From NCBI GenBank assembly GCA_039029195.1, contig JBCCGR010000021.1, positions 13,048 to 77,047 on the forward strand: a DNA stretch of 64,000 nucleotides, read 5' to 3'. Positions 9,201-18,352 of the stretch are shown here, piece by piece. Positions within the stretch are counted from its first letter, which is position 1. Each line of letters begins with the position of its first letter. A program made the translations under genes and the position numbers. The stretch is from JBCCGR01 sp039029195 (GTDB lineage Bacteria; Pseudomonadota; Alphaproteobacteria; Rhizobiales; Rhizobiaceae). The notes beneath the pieces are model-generated. The model saw only the letters and a list, made by a program, of their open reading frames with translations, was not told where the DNA came from and ran no database searches.

Positions 9201-9737
9201 GAGGCGATCAAGAAACTGCGTCAGGGCATTCAGTCGCTGAACCGGGAAGGTCGGGAACGTCTGCTGGCTGCGTTCGACCGGGTCAACGACGAGTTTAAGC
9301 GCCTTTTCACCCACCTGTTCGGCGGTGGTGAGGCTGAACTGCAATTGATTGAATCCGACGACCCGTTGGAATCCGGTTTGGAAATACTGGCTATGCCGCC
9401 CGGTAAAAAGCCGCAGACCATGACCTTGCTTTCGGGAGGTGAGCAGGCGCTGACGGCGCTGGCTTTGATATTTGCGGTGTTCCTGACCAACCCGGCACCG
9501 ATATGCGTGCTCGATGAGGTTGATGCACCGCTGGACGATCACAATGTGGATCGGTTCTGCAATCTGATGGACGAGATGGCGGCAACCACCGACACCCGCT
9601 TCGTCCTGATCACCCACAATCCGATCACAATGGCGCGGGTGAACCGTCTGTTTGGTGTCACCATGGCGGAGCGCGGTGTGAGCCAGCTTGTTTCGGTTGA
9701 TCTGGAAACGGCAGAGCGTATTCGTGACGCCGGATGA
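6279..9737 (+). CDS. smc: Chromosome segregation/condensation ATPase SMC
   Basis: An 1152-residue SMC protein of usual bacterial length. The N-terminal head has Walker A GPNGCGKSN (about residue 32). Two long coiled-coil arms rich in Glu, Arg, Ala and Gln flank a hinge at about residues 500-640, and the C-terminal head has the ABC signature LLSGGEQALTALAL and Walker B CVLDEVDAPLDD. SMC dimers with ScpA and ScpB extrude DNA loops and organise the nascent chromosome. ATG 6279 has GGAG 8 bases upstream; the TTG at 6225 would add an unlikely N-terminus. The gene ends 94 bp before ppdK, and both run in the same direction. Confidence 0.95.
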   Translation: MQFNKLRLLGFKSFVEPTDFAIEKGLTGVVGPNGCGKSNLVEALRWVMGENSYKNMRASSMDDVIFSGSGHRPSRNTAEVGLFLDNSSRTAPAMFNEADELQVTRRIERESGSTYRINGKEVRAKDVQLLFADASTGARSPSMIGQGRIGELISAKPQSRRALLEEAAGISGLHSRRHEAELRLRASETNLDRLEDVIAQMDSQLESLKRQARQANRFRNLAGDIRKAEATLLHLRWLAAKEAESATQSSLSEAIVKVGEQGLIQGDAAKAQAVIAHKIPELRDAEAAAAAKLQHLTIQSTQLDEEQRRVEARETELKQRVQQLESDLERERRLIEENQDILLHLEKEEALLSAETGNAGQKAEAAKQQVETTRAALNESEVRQQSLTNELATANAERRRVEGQIADLSRQLDQTRQQQQKNAAELEQLDQRISQTSDVFARQQTVDSLEQQLIELEAAVTRSEEALASARQAQSAARQPVEDARREVGRIETESKTLSRILNSGGGDLFPPVVERMKVRSGYETALGSVLGDDLELPLDAAAPAYWSSVDVADVPELPQGTTPLSEFVEAPTELRLRLSQIGVVDDEVVGQDLSTKLKVGQRLVARSGAMWRWDGLVVKANAPSAAAQRLEQKNRLAVLDAEAVTATKALREQEELLDAARQAMAHAEGGEQAARQAWRDAQKALNDANRLLAESERRVGELSNRKAALEEASKRLETTGGELETTLGDARISHAELPDTAKLESELQTLAATVLEQRAAANEARVTFDGLARENELRSQRLSAIGRERKSWTDRRVNADVQIARLSERKLETEREQAALADAPSELVHKKRELVALLEKAQSERQVQADALAQAENNLAEADKLARDAVANLADAKENAARCEERLNASKERRQAAEDRIREDLACQPHEAISIAELADGKPLPAEPDIERRLERLRSERERLGAVNLRAEEEQREISAERDKLVTERDDLIEAIKKLRQGIQSLNREGRERLLAAFDRVNDEFKRLFTHLFGGGEAELQLIESDDPLESGLEILAMPPGKKPQTMTLLSGGEQALTALALIFAVFLTNPAPICVLDEVDAPLDDHNVDRFCNLMDEMAATTDTRFVLITHNPITMARVNRLFGVTMAERGVSQLVSVDLETAERIRDAG

Positions 9738-9831
9738 CCTAAATTTCCGCTAAAACGATTTTAATTTCTTCTGCCCGTTGTTGTGGCCTTTCCAAACGCA
9801 TATTGAACGCGAAATTGATCTTGGAGTCGCT

Positions 9832-12495
9832 ATGACCAAGTGGGTTTACACCTTTGGTGATCATCACGCCGAAGGATCGGCGAATATGAAAGACCTGCTC
9901 GGCGGCAAGGGTGCGAACCTTGCCGAAATGGCGGCGCTTGGCATTCCTGTTCCACCGGGATTCACGATCAGCACAGATGTTTGTTCTCACTTTTTTGGAA
10001 ACGCAAATTCCTACCCTGACGGACTGAGCGGCCAGGTTAGCACTGCGCTACAGAAAATCTCAGAGATGACCGGACGGGTGTTTGGCAATTTGCACAAGCC
10101 AATGCTCCTTTCAATTCGCTCAGGCAGCCGGTCGTCAATGCCCGGCATGATGGACACGGTACTCAATCTTGGCCTCAACGATGAGACGGTTGCTGCTCTT
10201 GCTTCAGAAACGGACGATACCCGCTTCGCCTACGATACCTATCGTCGTTTCATTCAGATGTTCAGCGACGTGGTCATGCATCTCGATCACGGTGTTTTCG
10301 AAGAAATTCTCGATGATGTGAAAGCCGATCATGGCTTTGATTTTGATACACAACTAACCGGTGAGCACTGGATCGAGGTCGTCAGCCAGTACAAATCATT
10401 GTTTGAAGAGGAACTTGGCGAGCCGTTTCCTCAGGATCCGATGGATCAATTATGGCGGGCAATTGGCGCGGTGTTCTCGTCCTGGAACAATGCGCGTGCC
10501 ATCGCCTATCGCAGATTGCATAAGATCCCGGACGAATGGGGCACCGCCGTCACGGTTCAGGCAATGGTGTTTGGCAATCGGGGCAATACGTCAGCCACCG
10601 GCGTGGCTTTCACACGCAACCCATCGACCGGTGAGAACACGCTCTTTGGCGAGTTTCTGCTCAATGCCCAGGGCGAAGATGTGGTTTCAGGCATCAGAAC
10701 GCCACAGGAAATCACAGAAACCGCCCGCGTTGATGCTGCCTCTGACAGCCCGTCGCTTGAAAAACTCATGCCTGGTCCTTTTGAGCAGTTTCAGCAGTGC
10801 GTAACCCGTCTCGAGGCGCATTACCGTGACATGCAGGATGTGGAGTTCACCATTGAAGACGGTAAACTCTGGCTGCTCCAGACCCGCTCCGGCAAGCGCA
10901 CGATGCGGGCTGCTCTGCGCATTGCCGTTGAAATGTGCGGTGAGGGGCTGATTACAAAACCGGACGCGGTCTCTCGCGTTGATCCTGCTGCACTGGATCA
11001 ATTACTGCATCCAACCATCGCACCAGGGGCAAAGCGTGATCTCATCGGCAAGGGACTGCCGGCTTCACCGGGAGCTGCCTGTGGAGAAATCGCATTCGAT
11101 CCGAAGTCGGCCGAGCAGATGAAGGCAGCGGGACATCAGGTCATTCTGGTGCGGGCAGAAACCAGCCCTGAAGATATTCAGGGCATGCACGCGGCAGATG
11201 GTATTCTGACCCTTCGCGGCGGCATGACCAGCCATGCGGCGGTGGTCGCGCGCGGCATGGGTAAGCCTTGCATTTGCGGCGCAGGAACCCTGCGGCTCGA
11301 CGAGCAGATCGAGACGCTGACCGCCATGGGTCGAACCTTCAAGAAGGGCGATCTCATAACGATTGATGGCGCTGCGGGTCATATTATGGCCGGACGAGTG
11401 GCGATGGTACAGCCCGAACTCTCTGGCGATTTCGGCACCATCATGGAGTGGGCAGATGAATGCCGTACCCTTGATGTGCGAGCCAACGCTGAAACCCCCG
11501 CCGATGTTTCACAGGCCCTGTCTTTTGGTGCCGATGGCATTGGCTTGGCGCGCACGGAGCACATGTTTTTTGAAGGGGAGCGGTTGGCTGCGATCCGCTC
11601 TTTGATTCTCGCAACAGACGATGTGAATCGCACGGACGCGTTGGATCAGTTGCAGGATTTCCAGCGACAGGACTTTGCTAAACTGTTCGCGGCATGTGCA
11701 GGCAAGCCAATCACAATTCGCTTGATCGACCCGCCTTTGCATGAGTTTTTGCCCAATGATCCCGAGACGATAGAGGAGGTTGCGGCCAAGATCGGCGTCG
11801 CGGCTGTTGATGTCGAGCAACAGACTGCCTCTCTACGGGAAACCAATCCCATGCTGGGACACCGGGGCTGCAGGCTCGCAATCAGCCATCCCGAAATTGT
11901 GGATATGCAGGCACGCGCCATCTTTCTGGGTTGGTTCGACGCCATTGATGAAGGGCGCGAGCCAGCGGGGCTGGAGATCATGATACCGCTGGTGACAGGG
12001 TCTGCCGAGCTTGCGTTCGTGCGCGAGCGGATTGACACGACAGCCAAAGCTGTGGCGCATGAATATGATCGAGCACCTGAATATCTCGTTGGTACAATGA
12101 TTGAACTGCCGCGCGCCGCATTGATGGCCGGTTCAATTGCACAACAGGCCGACTTCATTTCCTTCGGCACCAACGATTTGACCCAGACAACCTACGGCAT
12201 TTCTCGGGATGATGCCGGTCAATGGCTCGGCCTTTATGAAACAAGGGGGATGCTAAAGAGCGATCCCTTCGTATCCATTGATCAGGATGGCGTTGGCGAA
12301 TTGGTGAAGATCGGCAGTGAACGTGGTCGGCAGACCAAGCCTCAGCTCAAGATCGGGATTTGCGGTGAGCATGGTGGCGACCCGGCGTCGATTGAGTTTT
12401 TCAATGGGTCGGGGCTCGATTATGTGTCGTGCTCGCCGTTTCGCATCCCGATCGCCCGTTTGGCAGCCGCGCAAGCTGCCATCGCAGACCGATAA
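9832..12495 (+). CDS. ppdK: Pyruvate, phosphate dikinase
   Basis: The 887-residue enzyme interconverts pyruvate, ATP and Pi with phosphoenolpyruvate, AMP and PPi, supporting gluconeogenesis or glycolytic bypass. The N-terminal nucleotide-binding domain starts TKWVYTFGDHHAEGS with GGKGANLAEM; the phospho-carrier His lies in LRGGMTSHAAVVARGMG (about residue 455); and the C-terminal PEP/pyruvate TIM barrel ends with the catalytic Cys motif KIGICGEHGGDPAS. Length matches bacterial PPDK. ATG 9832 has TTGGAG upstream; the TTG at 9778 is rejected. The stop codon abuts the stop of the opposing aminotransferase with no intervening base, so no terminator separates the pair. Confidence 0.95.
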   Translation: MTKWVYTFGDHHAEGSANMKDLLGGKGANLAEMAALGIPVPPGFTISTDVCSHFFGNANSYPDGLSGQVSTALQKISEMTGRVFGNLHKPMLLSIRSGSRSSMPGMMDTVLNLGLNDETVAALASETDDTRFAYDTYRRFIQMFSDVVMHLDHGVFEEILDDVKADHGFDFDTQLTGEHWIEVVSQYKSLFEEELGEPFPQDPMDQLWRAIGAVFSSWNNARAIAYRRLHKIPDEWGTAVTVQAMVFGNRGNTSATGVAFTRNPSTGENTLFGEFLLNAQGEDVVSGIRTPQEITETARVDAASDSPSLEKLMPGPFEQFQQCVTRLEAHYRDMQDVEFTIEDGKLWLLQTRSGKRTMRAALRIAVEMCGEGLITKPDAVSRVDPAALDQLLHPTIAPGAKRDLIGKGLPASPGAACGEIAFDPKSAEQMKAAGHQVILVRAETSPEDIQGMHAADGILTLRGGMTSHAAVVARGMGKPCICGAGTLRLDEQIETLTAMGRTFKKGDLITIDGAAGHIMAGRVAMVQPELSGDFGTIMEWADECRTLDVRANAETPADVSQALSFGADGIGLARTEHMFFEGERLAAIRSLILATDDVNRTDALDQLQDFQRQDFAKLFAACAGKPITIRLIDPPLHEFLPNDPETIEEVAAKIGVAAVDVEQQTASLRETNPMLGHRGCRLAISHPEIVDMQARAIFLGWFDAIDEGREPAGLEIMIPLVTGSAELAFVRERIDTTAKAVAHEYDRAPEYLVGTMIELPRAALMAGSIAQQADFISFGTNDLTQTTYGISRDDAGQWLGLYETRGMLKSDPFVSIDQDGVGELVKIGSERGRQTKPQLKIGICGEHGGDPASIEFFNGSGLDYVSCSPFRIPIARLAAAQAAIADR

Positions 12496-13875
12496 TCAGT
12501 CTTCATTCGCAAGCTCACCCGCGATTGTGTCCAGACCGATCTGAACGCGGTCGAAAAGCACGTTCAGCTCTTCTTCAGAAATGATCATTGGTGGGCAAAT
12601 TGCGAGCGTGTCACCAATCGCGCGCAAAATCAGACCGTTGGCTTCAAGCACTTTCACAACACGAGCTCCAACTGTCATTGACGGTTCAAAGGCTTGCTTT
12701 GTAGCCTTGTCAGCGACCAGTTCAACACCGCCCATCAGCCCGGACGAACGAGCCTCGCCAACCAGTTCATGATCGGATAGCGCACTCATCCGTGCCTCAA
12801 ACGTGGGTATTCTCTTGCGGACATGCCCCAAGATGTCGCGCCGTTGGTAGATCTCAATCGCCTTGACGCCGAGCGCACAGCCTAGAGGATGGCCACCATA
12901 GGTGTAGCCATGGCCAAATGTGCCGACCTTTGCCGACTGTTCTTCAAATGCATCGACCATGTTCTGAGGCAGCATGACGCCGCCAAGAGGTGCATAAGCG
13001 GACGTCAATTGCTTGGCGACCGAAATGGTTTTTGGCGTCATGGAATGGGTTTCCGCACCCCACCAATTTCCTGTTCGGCCAAAGCCGTTGATGACCTCGT
13101 CGCTGATGAGAAAAATATCAAACTCATCAAGCACGGCCTGGATTGCTGGGAAGTATCCCTCCGGCGGCGCGATAACTCCACCTGCGCCCATCACGGGTTC
13201 GGCAATCATGGCCGCAATTGTGTCGGGGCCTTCGCGCTCGATAAGCGCCCGCAAGTTTCCTGCAAGCCGAGTCACATACTCCGCTTCGCTTTCACCATCT
13301 GCTGCGCCGCGATAGTAATGCGGACAGTCGGTGTGAAGAATGCCAGGCAGGGGTAAATCGAACTCATCATGAGTGTAGGAGAGACCGGTCATCGAAGCGG
13401 CCATCAGTGTCACTCCGTGATAGGCGCGCTGACGTGAAATAATTTTCTTCTTCTTTGTCAGCCCTCTAGCATTGTTGAAATACCAGGCGAGCTTCACCTG
13501 AGTATCGTTGGCTTCCGAACCAGACGAGGTGAAAAACACCTTTGAAATGGGAACCGGGGAGAGTTCTTTCAGCTTCTCCGAAAGCTCAATAGCAGCTTCG
13601 GTGCCCTTGCCACCAAACTGGTGATAGTAGGGCAGGGCGCGCATCTGTTCTGTTGCGGCTTCAACCATCTCCTCATCGCCGAACCCCAATCCGGCACACC
13701 ACAGGCCCGACATGCCTTCCAGATACTCTTTGCCCTGCGTGTCGTAGACAAAAACACCCTTGCCGTGACTGAGAACCATCGGTCCGGTTTCGCGCAGCTT
13801 GTGCAGCGGTGTGTAAGGGTGAAGAACCGATTCCAGATCGCGGGTCTGAACGTTGGAAAGTGGAAGAGTGGTCAT
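12496..13875 (-). CDS. Class III (omega) aminotransferase, PLP-dependent
   Basis: The 459-residue protein has the fold-type I class III landmarks: the substrate entry region GMSGLWCAGLGFG, the PLP phosphate loop SSGSEANDTQVKLAWYF, the cofactor-ring Asp in ISDEVINGFGRTGNWWG, and the Schiff-base Lys in SVAKQLTSAYAPLGG. The family transfers an amino group from amines such as putrescine, beta-alanine, taurine or gamma-aminobutyrate to pyruvate or 2-oxoglutarate; donor specificity cannot be decided here. The start at 13875 (MTTLPLSN) is chosen over the longer frame because typical members begin about 20 residues before the HPYT motif. It runs tail-to-tail with ppdK. Confidence 0.88.
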   Translation of the reverse strand: MTTLPLSNVQTRDLESVLHPYTPLHKLRETGPMVLSHGKGVFVYDTQGKEYLEGMSGLWCAGLGFGDEEMVEAATEQMRALPYYHQFGGKGTEAAIELSEKLKELSPVPISKVFFTSSGSEANDTQVKLAWYFNNARGLTKKKKIISRQRAYHGVTLMAASMTGLSYTHDEFDLPLPGILHTDCPHYYRGAADGESEAEYVTRLAGNLRALIEREGPDTIAAMIAEPVMGAGGVIAPPEGYFPAIQAVLDEFDIFLISDEVINGFGRTGNWWGAETHSMTPKTISVAKQLTSAYAPLGGVMLPQNMVDAFEEQSAKVGTFGHGYTYGGHPLGCALGVKAIEIYQRRDILGHVRKRIPTFEARMSALSDHELVGEARSSGLMGGVELVADKATKQAFEPSMTVGARVVKVLEANGLILRAIGDTLAICPPMIISEEELNVLFDRVQIGLDTIAGELANED

Positions 13876-13993
13876 TTCAATATGCCTGAATGGAAACGCC
13901 GCGTCAGGTGCGGCGCCGCCCATTTAGACATGGGAAATCTGGACTGCCAATCGGTTTTGTTGGTTCACCGCCGCTCAGTGGGGGATATCGCCG

Positions 13994-14401
13994 TCAGTGG
14001 TGTTCTTCAGTCCAGTTTTCAGAAGCCGGTTGGAGGCTTTCCAGAATGAACGCAAAATTGTTGGCGAGGTCCACAAAACCCTCCTCAACCGCATTCGTAT
14101 CCGCAACCAGAAACCCTTCCTCACCTTCGGTTTGATAGATGTAGCAGATGGAAGGTTCGTCATCGCTCAGCAGCTTGATGCAGGCGACATCGTCGCACTC
14201 AAGTGAGAAACAGTCCGCTGGCAGCGTGAACAAAAACTCGTTGCCGGACTTAACGGCGGCCTGTTGAACAGCTTCTGAAAAATCCAGACCTTCCGCGCTA
14301 CCGAGCGCCAGCATCATTTCCAACTCCACCTGTTCAATGGGTGTTTCGGAAATGGTTGAATTGGAAGGACGGGTGATGGGGTTGAGAATGGCTTCCGGCA
14401 T
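13994..14401 (-). CDS. Acidic small protein of unknown function
   Basis: A 135-residue acidic protein without recognised domain. The middle (LFTLPADCFSLECDDVACIKLLSDDEP) and C-terminal part (EEGFLVADTNAVEEGFVDLANNFAFILESL) suggest a compact alpha/beta fold. ATG 14401 is supported by TTGGAG 8-9 bases upstream; the frame to 14644 overlaps the promoter region of the ligase and lacks such a signal. It may be co-transcribed with the aminotransferase downstream, with a 118-bp gap, and it diverges from the acyl-CoA ligase. Cytosolic, as no signal peptide is present. Confidence 0.65.
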   Translation of the reverse strand: MPEAILNPITRPSNSTISETPIEQVELEMMLALGSAEGLDFSEAVQQAAVKSGNEFLFTLPADCFSLECDDVACIKLLSDDEPSICYIYQTEGEEGFLVADTNAVEEGFVDLANNFAFILESLQPASENWTEEHH

Positions 14402-14603
14402 GCAGCACTCCAAATAATCCAACGCCCCCAATGCCCAGATAGTTTGCAGATAGGGCTGTCTGCCCAGTGACCGTGGCAGGAATGCGGCAAGGGCGATTTG
14501 ATCCACGACGTGTGCTTTACGAAGCCGCTTGCTTGGTCCTATATCTGGCCCAACGAAGTTTGGGCGTAATCGCCGATATTGCTGTTTTTGGGAGAAAATA
14601 CAC

Positions 14604-16232
14604 ATGCTTGGTTTGATGCAGGAATGGCCACTGCTGTGCCACAAGATGATCGACTACGCCGCACAACAACACGGCGACCGGGAAGTGATTTCCCGATCTG
14701 TCGAAGGTCCGATTCATCGCACCAACTACCGGAATGTGCGCGACCGCGCGTTGAAGGTTGCTCAAAGGCTTGAAGAGGATGGCTTCAAACTTGGAGACCG
14801 GATTGCAACGCTCGCCTGGAACACCTGGCGGCACTTGGAATCCTGGTATGGGATTATGGGCATCGGTGCTGTGTACCACACGCTGAACCCTCGCCTGTTT
14901 CCTGAACAGATAGCCTGGATCATGAATCATGCTGAAGACCAGGCAATCTTTGTCGATCTGACCTTTGTGCCAATTGTCGAGGCGATTGCCGACAAAGTTC
15001 CAACCTTGCGCAAGATCATCATTCTTACCGATGACGAGCACATGCCGGTCACCAAACTTGAAGGCGCGGTGTCCTATGAAAGCTGGATTGGTTCAGCGTC
15101 CGGTGATTTTGAGTGGAAAGAATTTGATGAAAACACTGCAGCCGGCATGTGTTATACATCCGGTACGACGGGTGATCCAAAAGGTGTTGTCTATTCCCAC
15201 CGCTCAAACGTTCTTCATGCTCTGATTGCCAGCCAACCGGACGCACTCAACCTGTCCAGCGGTACGCGCATCATGCCGGTGGTGCCCATGTTCCACGCCA
15301 ATGCCTGGAGTGTGGCGTTTACCGCTCCGATGGTTGGTGCGACCATGATCATGCCCGGTGGAGCGATGGACGGTCCATCAATCTACGAACTGCTGGATAC
15401 CGAACGCGTTAATATGACGGCAGCTGTGCCCACGGTCTGGCTCGCGCTGCTGCAATATTTGCAGGCGGAAAACAAGAAACTGCCCCATCTTGAAAAAGTG
15501 GTGATCGGCGGATCTGCCTGCCCACGCTCGATGATCGAAGCCTTCCAACGCGACTATGGCGTCACTGTTGTTCACGCTTGGGGCATGACTGAAATGAGCC
15601 CGTTGGGAACACTCGGTTCTCTTAAGCCCGAACTGCATGAGGTTTCGGAAGAACAGCAGCTCAATGCTCAGGAAAAACAAGGCTTTGCTCCGTTTGGCGT
15701 GGAGATGAAAATCACAAATGACGAGAACGAAGATATGCCTTGGGATGGCAAGTCCTTTGGCCGGTTGAAAGTGCGCGGTCCGGCCATATCCAAAGGCTAT
15801 TATGGTGGCGCGGGCGCAGAACAATTTGATGACGACAACTACTTCGATACGGGCGATGTCGCCCACATTGATGCGCTCGGCTACATGCAAATCACCGACC
15901 GTTCAAAAGACGTCATCAAGTCGGGTGGGGAATGGATTTCATCCATCGATCTTGAAAATCTGGCCGTTGGTCATCCCGAAGTCACTGAAGCTGCCGTGAT
16001 TGGCGTCGCTCATCCAAAATGGGATGAGCGCCCGCTTCTCATCATCATTCGAAATGAAGGAAGCAGCGTCACTGGTGAAGAAATACTGAAGTTCATGGAA
16101 GGCAAGATCGCCAAGTGGTGGATGCCCGATGACGTTGCATTTGTGGATGAAATTCCACACACCGCAACGGGCAAGATCCAGAAGATGGAGCTCCGTGAAC
16201 AGTTTGCGGACTACAAACTGCCAACGGCCTGA
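14604..16232 (+). CDS. Acyl-CoA ligase, DmdB-like (methylthiopropionyl-/medium-chain-CoA ligase)
   Basis: The 542-residue ANL-superfamily enzyme has the AMP-binding P-loop CYTSGTTGDPKGVVYSH, the A5 motif HAWGMTEMSPLG, the Asp in YFDTGDVAHID, the hinge RSKDVIKSGGEWIS and the C-terminal adenylation Lys in TATGKIQKMELRE. It forms an acyl-adenylate and then the CoA thioester. The N-terminus MLGLMQEWPLLCHKMIDYAA and overall layout resemble proteins annotated as DmdB, which activates 3-methylmercaptopropionate from DMSP in marine alphaproteobacteria, but medium-chain fatty acids are an alternative. ATG 14604 has GGGAG upstream. No other dmd gene is in the window. Confidence 0.85.
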   Translation: MLGLMQEWPLLCHKMIDYAAQQHGDREVISRSVEGPIHRTNYRNVRDRALKVAQRLEEDGFKLGDRIATLAWNTWRHLESWYGIMGIGAVYHTLNPRLFPEQIAWIMNHAEDQAIFVDLTFVPIVEAIADKVPTLRKIIILTDDEHMPVTKLEGAVSYESWIGSASGDFEWKEFDENTAAGMCYTSGTTGDPKGVVYSHRSNVLHALIASQPDALNLSSGTRIMPVVPMFHANAWSVAFTAPMVGATMIMPGGAMDGPSIYELLDTERVNMTAAVPTVWLALLQYLQAENKKLPHLEKVVIGGSACPRSMIEAFQRDYGVTVVHAWGMTEMSPLGTLGSLKPELHEVSEEQQLNAQEKQGFAPFGVEMKITNDENEDMPWDGKSFGRLKVRGPAISKGYYGGAGAEQFDDDNYFDTGDVAHIDALGYMQITDRSKDVIKSGGEWISSIDLENLAVGHPEVTEAAVIGVAHPKWDERPLLIIIRNEGSSVTGEEILKFMEGKIAKWWMPDDVAFVDEIPHTATGKIQKMELREQFADYKLPTA

Positions 16233-16255
16233 ACCAATCCCGCGGGTAAAGCACA

Positions 16256-17224
16256 TTGTCATACGTCCAGAGCAGACTTGGTGATGTGCTGATCCAGCGG
16301 CGGCGCTCGGCCGCTGCGACCTGGTCACAACGATTGGCGGTGTTCGCGCTGCCATTTTTCGTTGTTGTGATTGCCGGACATCGATTCGGCCAGATCCCGA
16401 CACCTGTTGTGTTCTGGCTGATCGCAATCGGGCTTTCGCTGTTATGCGCGAGCCTGTTTGCAGCGGCTGTCGGATTCTATCAACTTTGGAGCACAGCAGC
16501 GAAGGGAGGCCTCAACTGCGTTCGCGGTTCCTTGCTATCAATCATTGTGTTGGCGCCCTTCGTCTGGTTTGGCTGGAAAGCTGTTACACTTCCCACACTT
16601 CACGACGTTTCTACTGACCTCGACGATCCGCCCGAATTTTCCGCTGCCGGTGAGCAAAGAACACCGGCCATGAATTCTCTTGCGCTGCTGGATGCAACTT
16701 CGGTCCGGGCGCAGCTGGAAGCCTATCCGCAGGTTCGTTCGCGCCGGTATCAGGCCCCGGTTGATCGAGTGTTCAAGGCAGTTGCTGATATCATCGCTGC
16801 CCGAGGCTGGACCGTGACGGCGGAAGATGAACTCGACACCAGTGGGCGCATCGATATTCCAGGGACCGCGCAGGACGCGGATCCCAACACGTTTGCCGAC
16901 GGCAAGCTGAAACGGGTGATTCTACCCGCTTTCCGGCCCAGTGAGGCGGAAATCAGGGAAATTTTGGCTGCCGGTCAGAATGCGGATCCCGATGACGACA
17001 GTGACGAAGGCGAGGTCTATGTGGAGGCCATGTCGAGATCGCTGCTGTTCGGATTTCCGTCTGACATCGTGATCCGGCTTGTGCAGGAGGATGATGGAAC
17101 CCTGGTCGATATGCGGTCAAGTTCGCGGTGGGGGCCCCACGATCTTGGAACCAATGCGGAGCGCATTGCCGATTTTTTGAACGATCTGGATGCGGCGCTT
17201 ATCGGTGTTGCAGGCGAACAGTAG
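16256..17224 (+). CDS. DUF1499 membrane protein
   Basis: The protein of up to 322 residues has three predicted membrane helices in its first 115 residues (LAVFALPFFVVVIAG; FWLIAIGLSLLCASLFAAAV; GSLLSIIVLAPFVWFG), followed by a soluble DUF1499 domain from about residue 150 (YPQVRSRRYQAPVDRVFKAV through the C-terminal DMRSSSRWGPHDLGTNAERI). The role of DUF1499 is unknown. The start is uncertain: TTG 16256 gives the longest product, GTG 16286 a shorter one closer to typical N-termini. It follows the ligase by 23 bp in the same direction and may share its transcript. Confidence 0.75.
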   Translation: MSYVQSRLGDVLIQRRRSAAATWSQRLAVFALPFFVVVIAGHRFGQIPTPVVFWLIAIGLSLLCASLFAAAVGFYQLWSTAAKGGLNCVRGSLLSIIVLAPFVWFGWKAVTLPTLHDVSTDLDDPPEFSAAGEQRTPAMNSLALLDATSVRAQLEAYPQVRSRRYQAPVDRVFKAVADIIAARGWTVTAEDELDTSGRIDIPGTAQDADPNTFADGKLKRVILPAFRPSEAEIREILAAGQNADPDDDSDEGEVYVEAMSRSLLFGFPSDIVIRLVQEDDGTLVDMRSSSRWGPHDLGTNAERIADFLNDLDAALIGVAGEQ

Positions 17225-17248
17225 CGATTATTCTCGCCGATGGACCAA

Positions 17249-18160
17249 TTAGTCGATCCAATATTCGCCGTCGAGCGCTGCTGGACCGTTTGAGGAAACT
17301 GCTCCGCGAGCGACCAGATCCTCCATATGGGCAAGCACGGACAGTGCTGCTGCCTGATGCAAGCGAGGGTCTGTGTCTCGATAGATCACCTTCACCATCG
17401 CCTGAATGGAGCGATCGTTCTCACGAACCCGCTCCAGCACGGCTTTTTCCCGCATTTTGCGATGTGCTTTGAGCGCCCGCACAAACGCGCGAGCATTTTC
17501 AAGTCGTCCACCATGGCCAGGAAAATAAATAGACTCTTCACGGTCTAACAACACCTCAAGAGAGGCCATATAGTCTGACATGGCCCCATCAGGTGGGGCG
17601 ACAATCGACGTTGCCCAGGCCATCACATGGTCGCCGGAAAACAGATAGTCGCTGTCCGTGAGAGCAAATGCTGTATGATTTGCTGTGTGTCCGGGGGTGT
17701 GGATCGCCTGCAAGGCCCAACCTTCCCCTTCGATCATCTGGCCATCAGCCAGCACAACATCTGGTTCAAAATCGGTGTCACTGGAAGCATCAAGTGGATT
17801 GATTTCACCCAATTCAAGCGGCCGGGCCGCACGATGCGGCCCTTCGGCATAGGTTTGAGCACCGGTCACTTCCTGGAGGCGCGCGGCGAGGGGCGAATGA
17901 TCGCGATGGGTGTGGGTGATGATGATGTGTGAGACGGGGCGTCCGTTGATTCCGCGCAAGAGGGCTTGAAAGTGCGCCTCGTCCTCCGGTCCGGGGTCGA
18001 TGACGGCAACAGATTTGCCCCCCAACAGGTAGCTGTTGGTCCCCCGAAATGTGAACGGGCTCTCATTGCAGGCTGTGATGCGCTGAATGTTGGGTGCGAT
18101 ATCGACGGCTTCTCCATGCCTTGGTTCGAACTCAAGCTTAAATCCAACGGCTGACGACAT
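17249..18160 (-). CDS. Metallo-beta-lactamase-fold hydrolase (LACTB2-like)
   Basis: The 303-residue cytosolic protein has the metal-binding signature THTHRDHSP (HxHxDH), followed by HTPGHTANH, SGDHVM and FPGHGG, all in the order of the MBL superfamily. A C-terminal helical winged domain (RMREKAVLERVRENDRSIQAM) is typical of the LACTB2/YqjP-like group, some of which are nucleases or thioesterases; the substrate is not known. ATG 18160 has GGAGCGTGAGA upstream, so the longer frame to 18235 is unnecessary. It diverges from the SAF-domain gene across about 190 bp. Confidence 0.85.
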   Translation of the reverse strand: MSSAVGFKLEFEPRHGEAVDIAPNIQRITACNESPFTFRGTNSYLLGGKSVAVIDPGPEDEAHFQALLRGINGRPVSHIIITHTHRDHSPLAARLQEVTGAQTYAEGPHRAARPLELGEINPLDASSDTDFEPDVVLADGQMIEGEGWALQAIHTPGHTANHTAFALTDSDYLFSGDHVMAWATSIVAPPDGAMSDYMASLEVLLDREESIYFPGHGGRLENARAFVRALKAHRKMREKAVLERVRENDRSIQAMVKVIYRDTDPRLHQAAALSVLAHMEDLVARGAVSSNGPAALDGEYWID

Positions 18161-18352
18161 TCTCACGCTCCAGAGCACTACATTTTTGTTTTCCGGGTAA
18201 TGGAGCCTGCTGATCAAAACAAGGCTGATCCGCAATTTGCCCTATGGAAACAGCAGTGAACGCTGGAGATACCGAATGCCGCTCTTGTGCCCACGGCCTG
18301 TCAGGCGGTAGACCAGAACAAAGAGTTCCGGGGCAGACGGGCCGAACAGGAT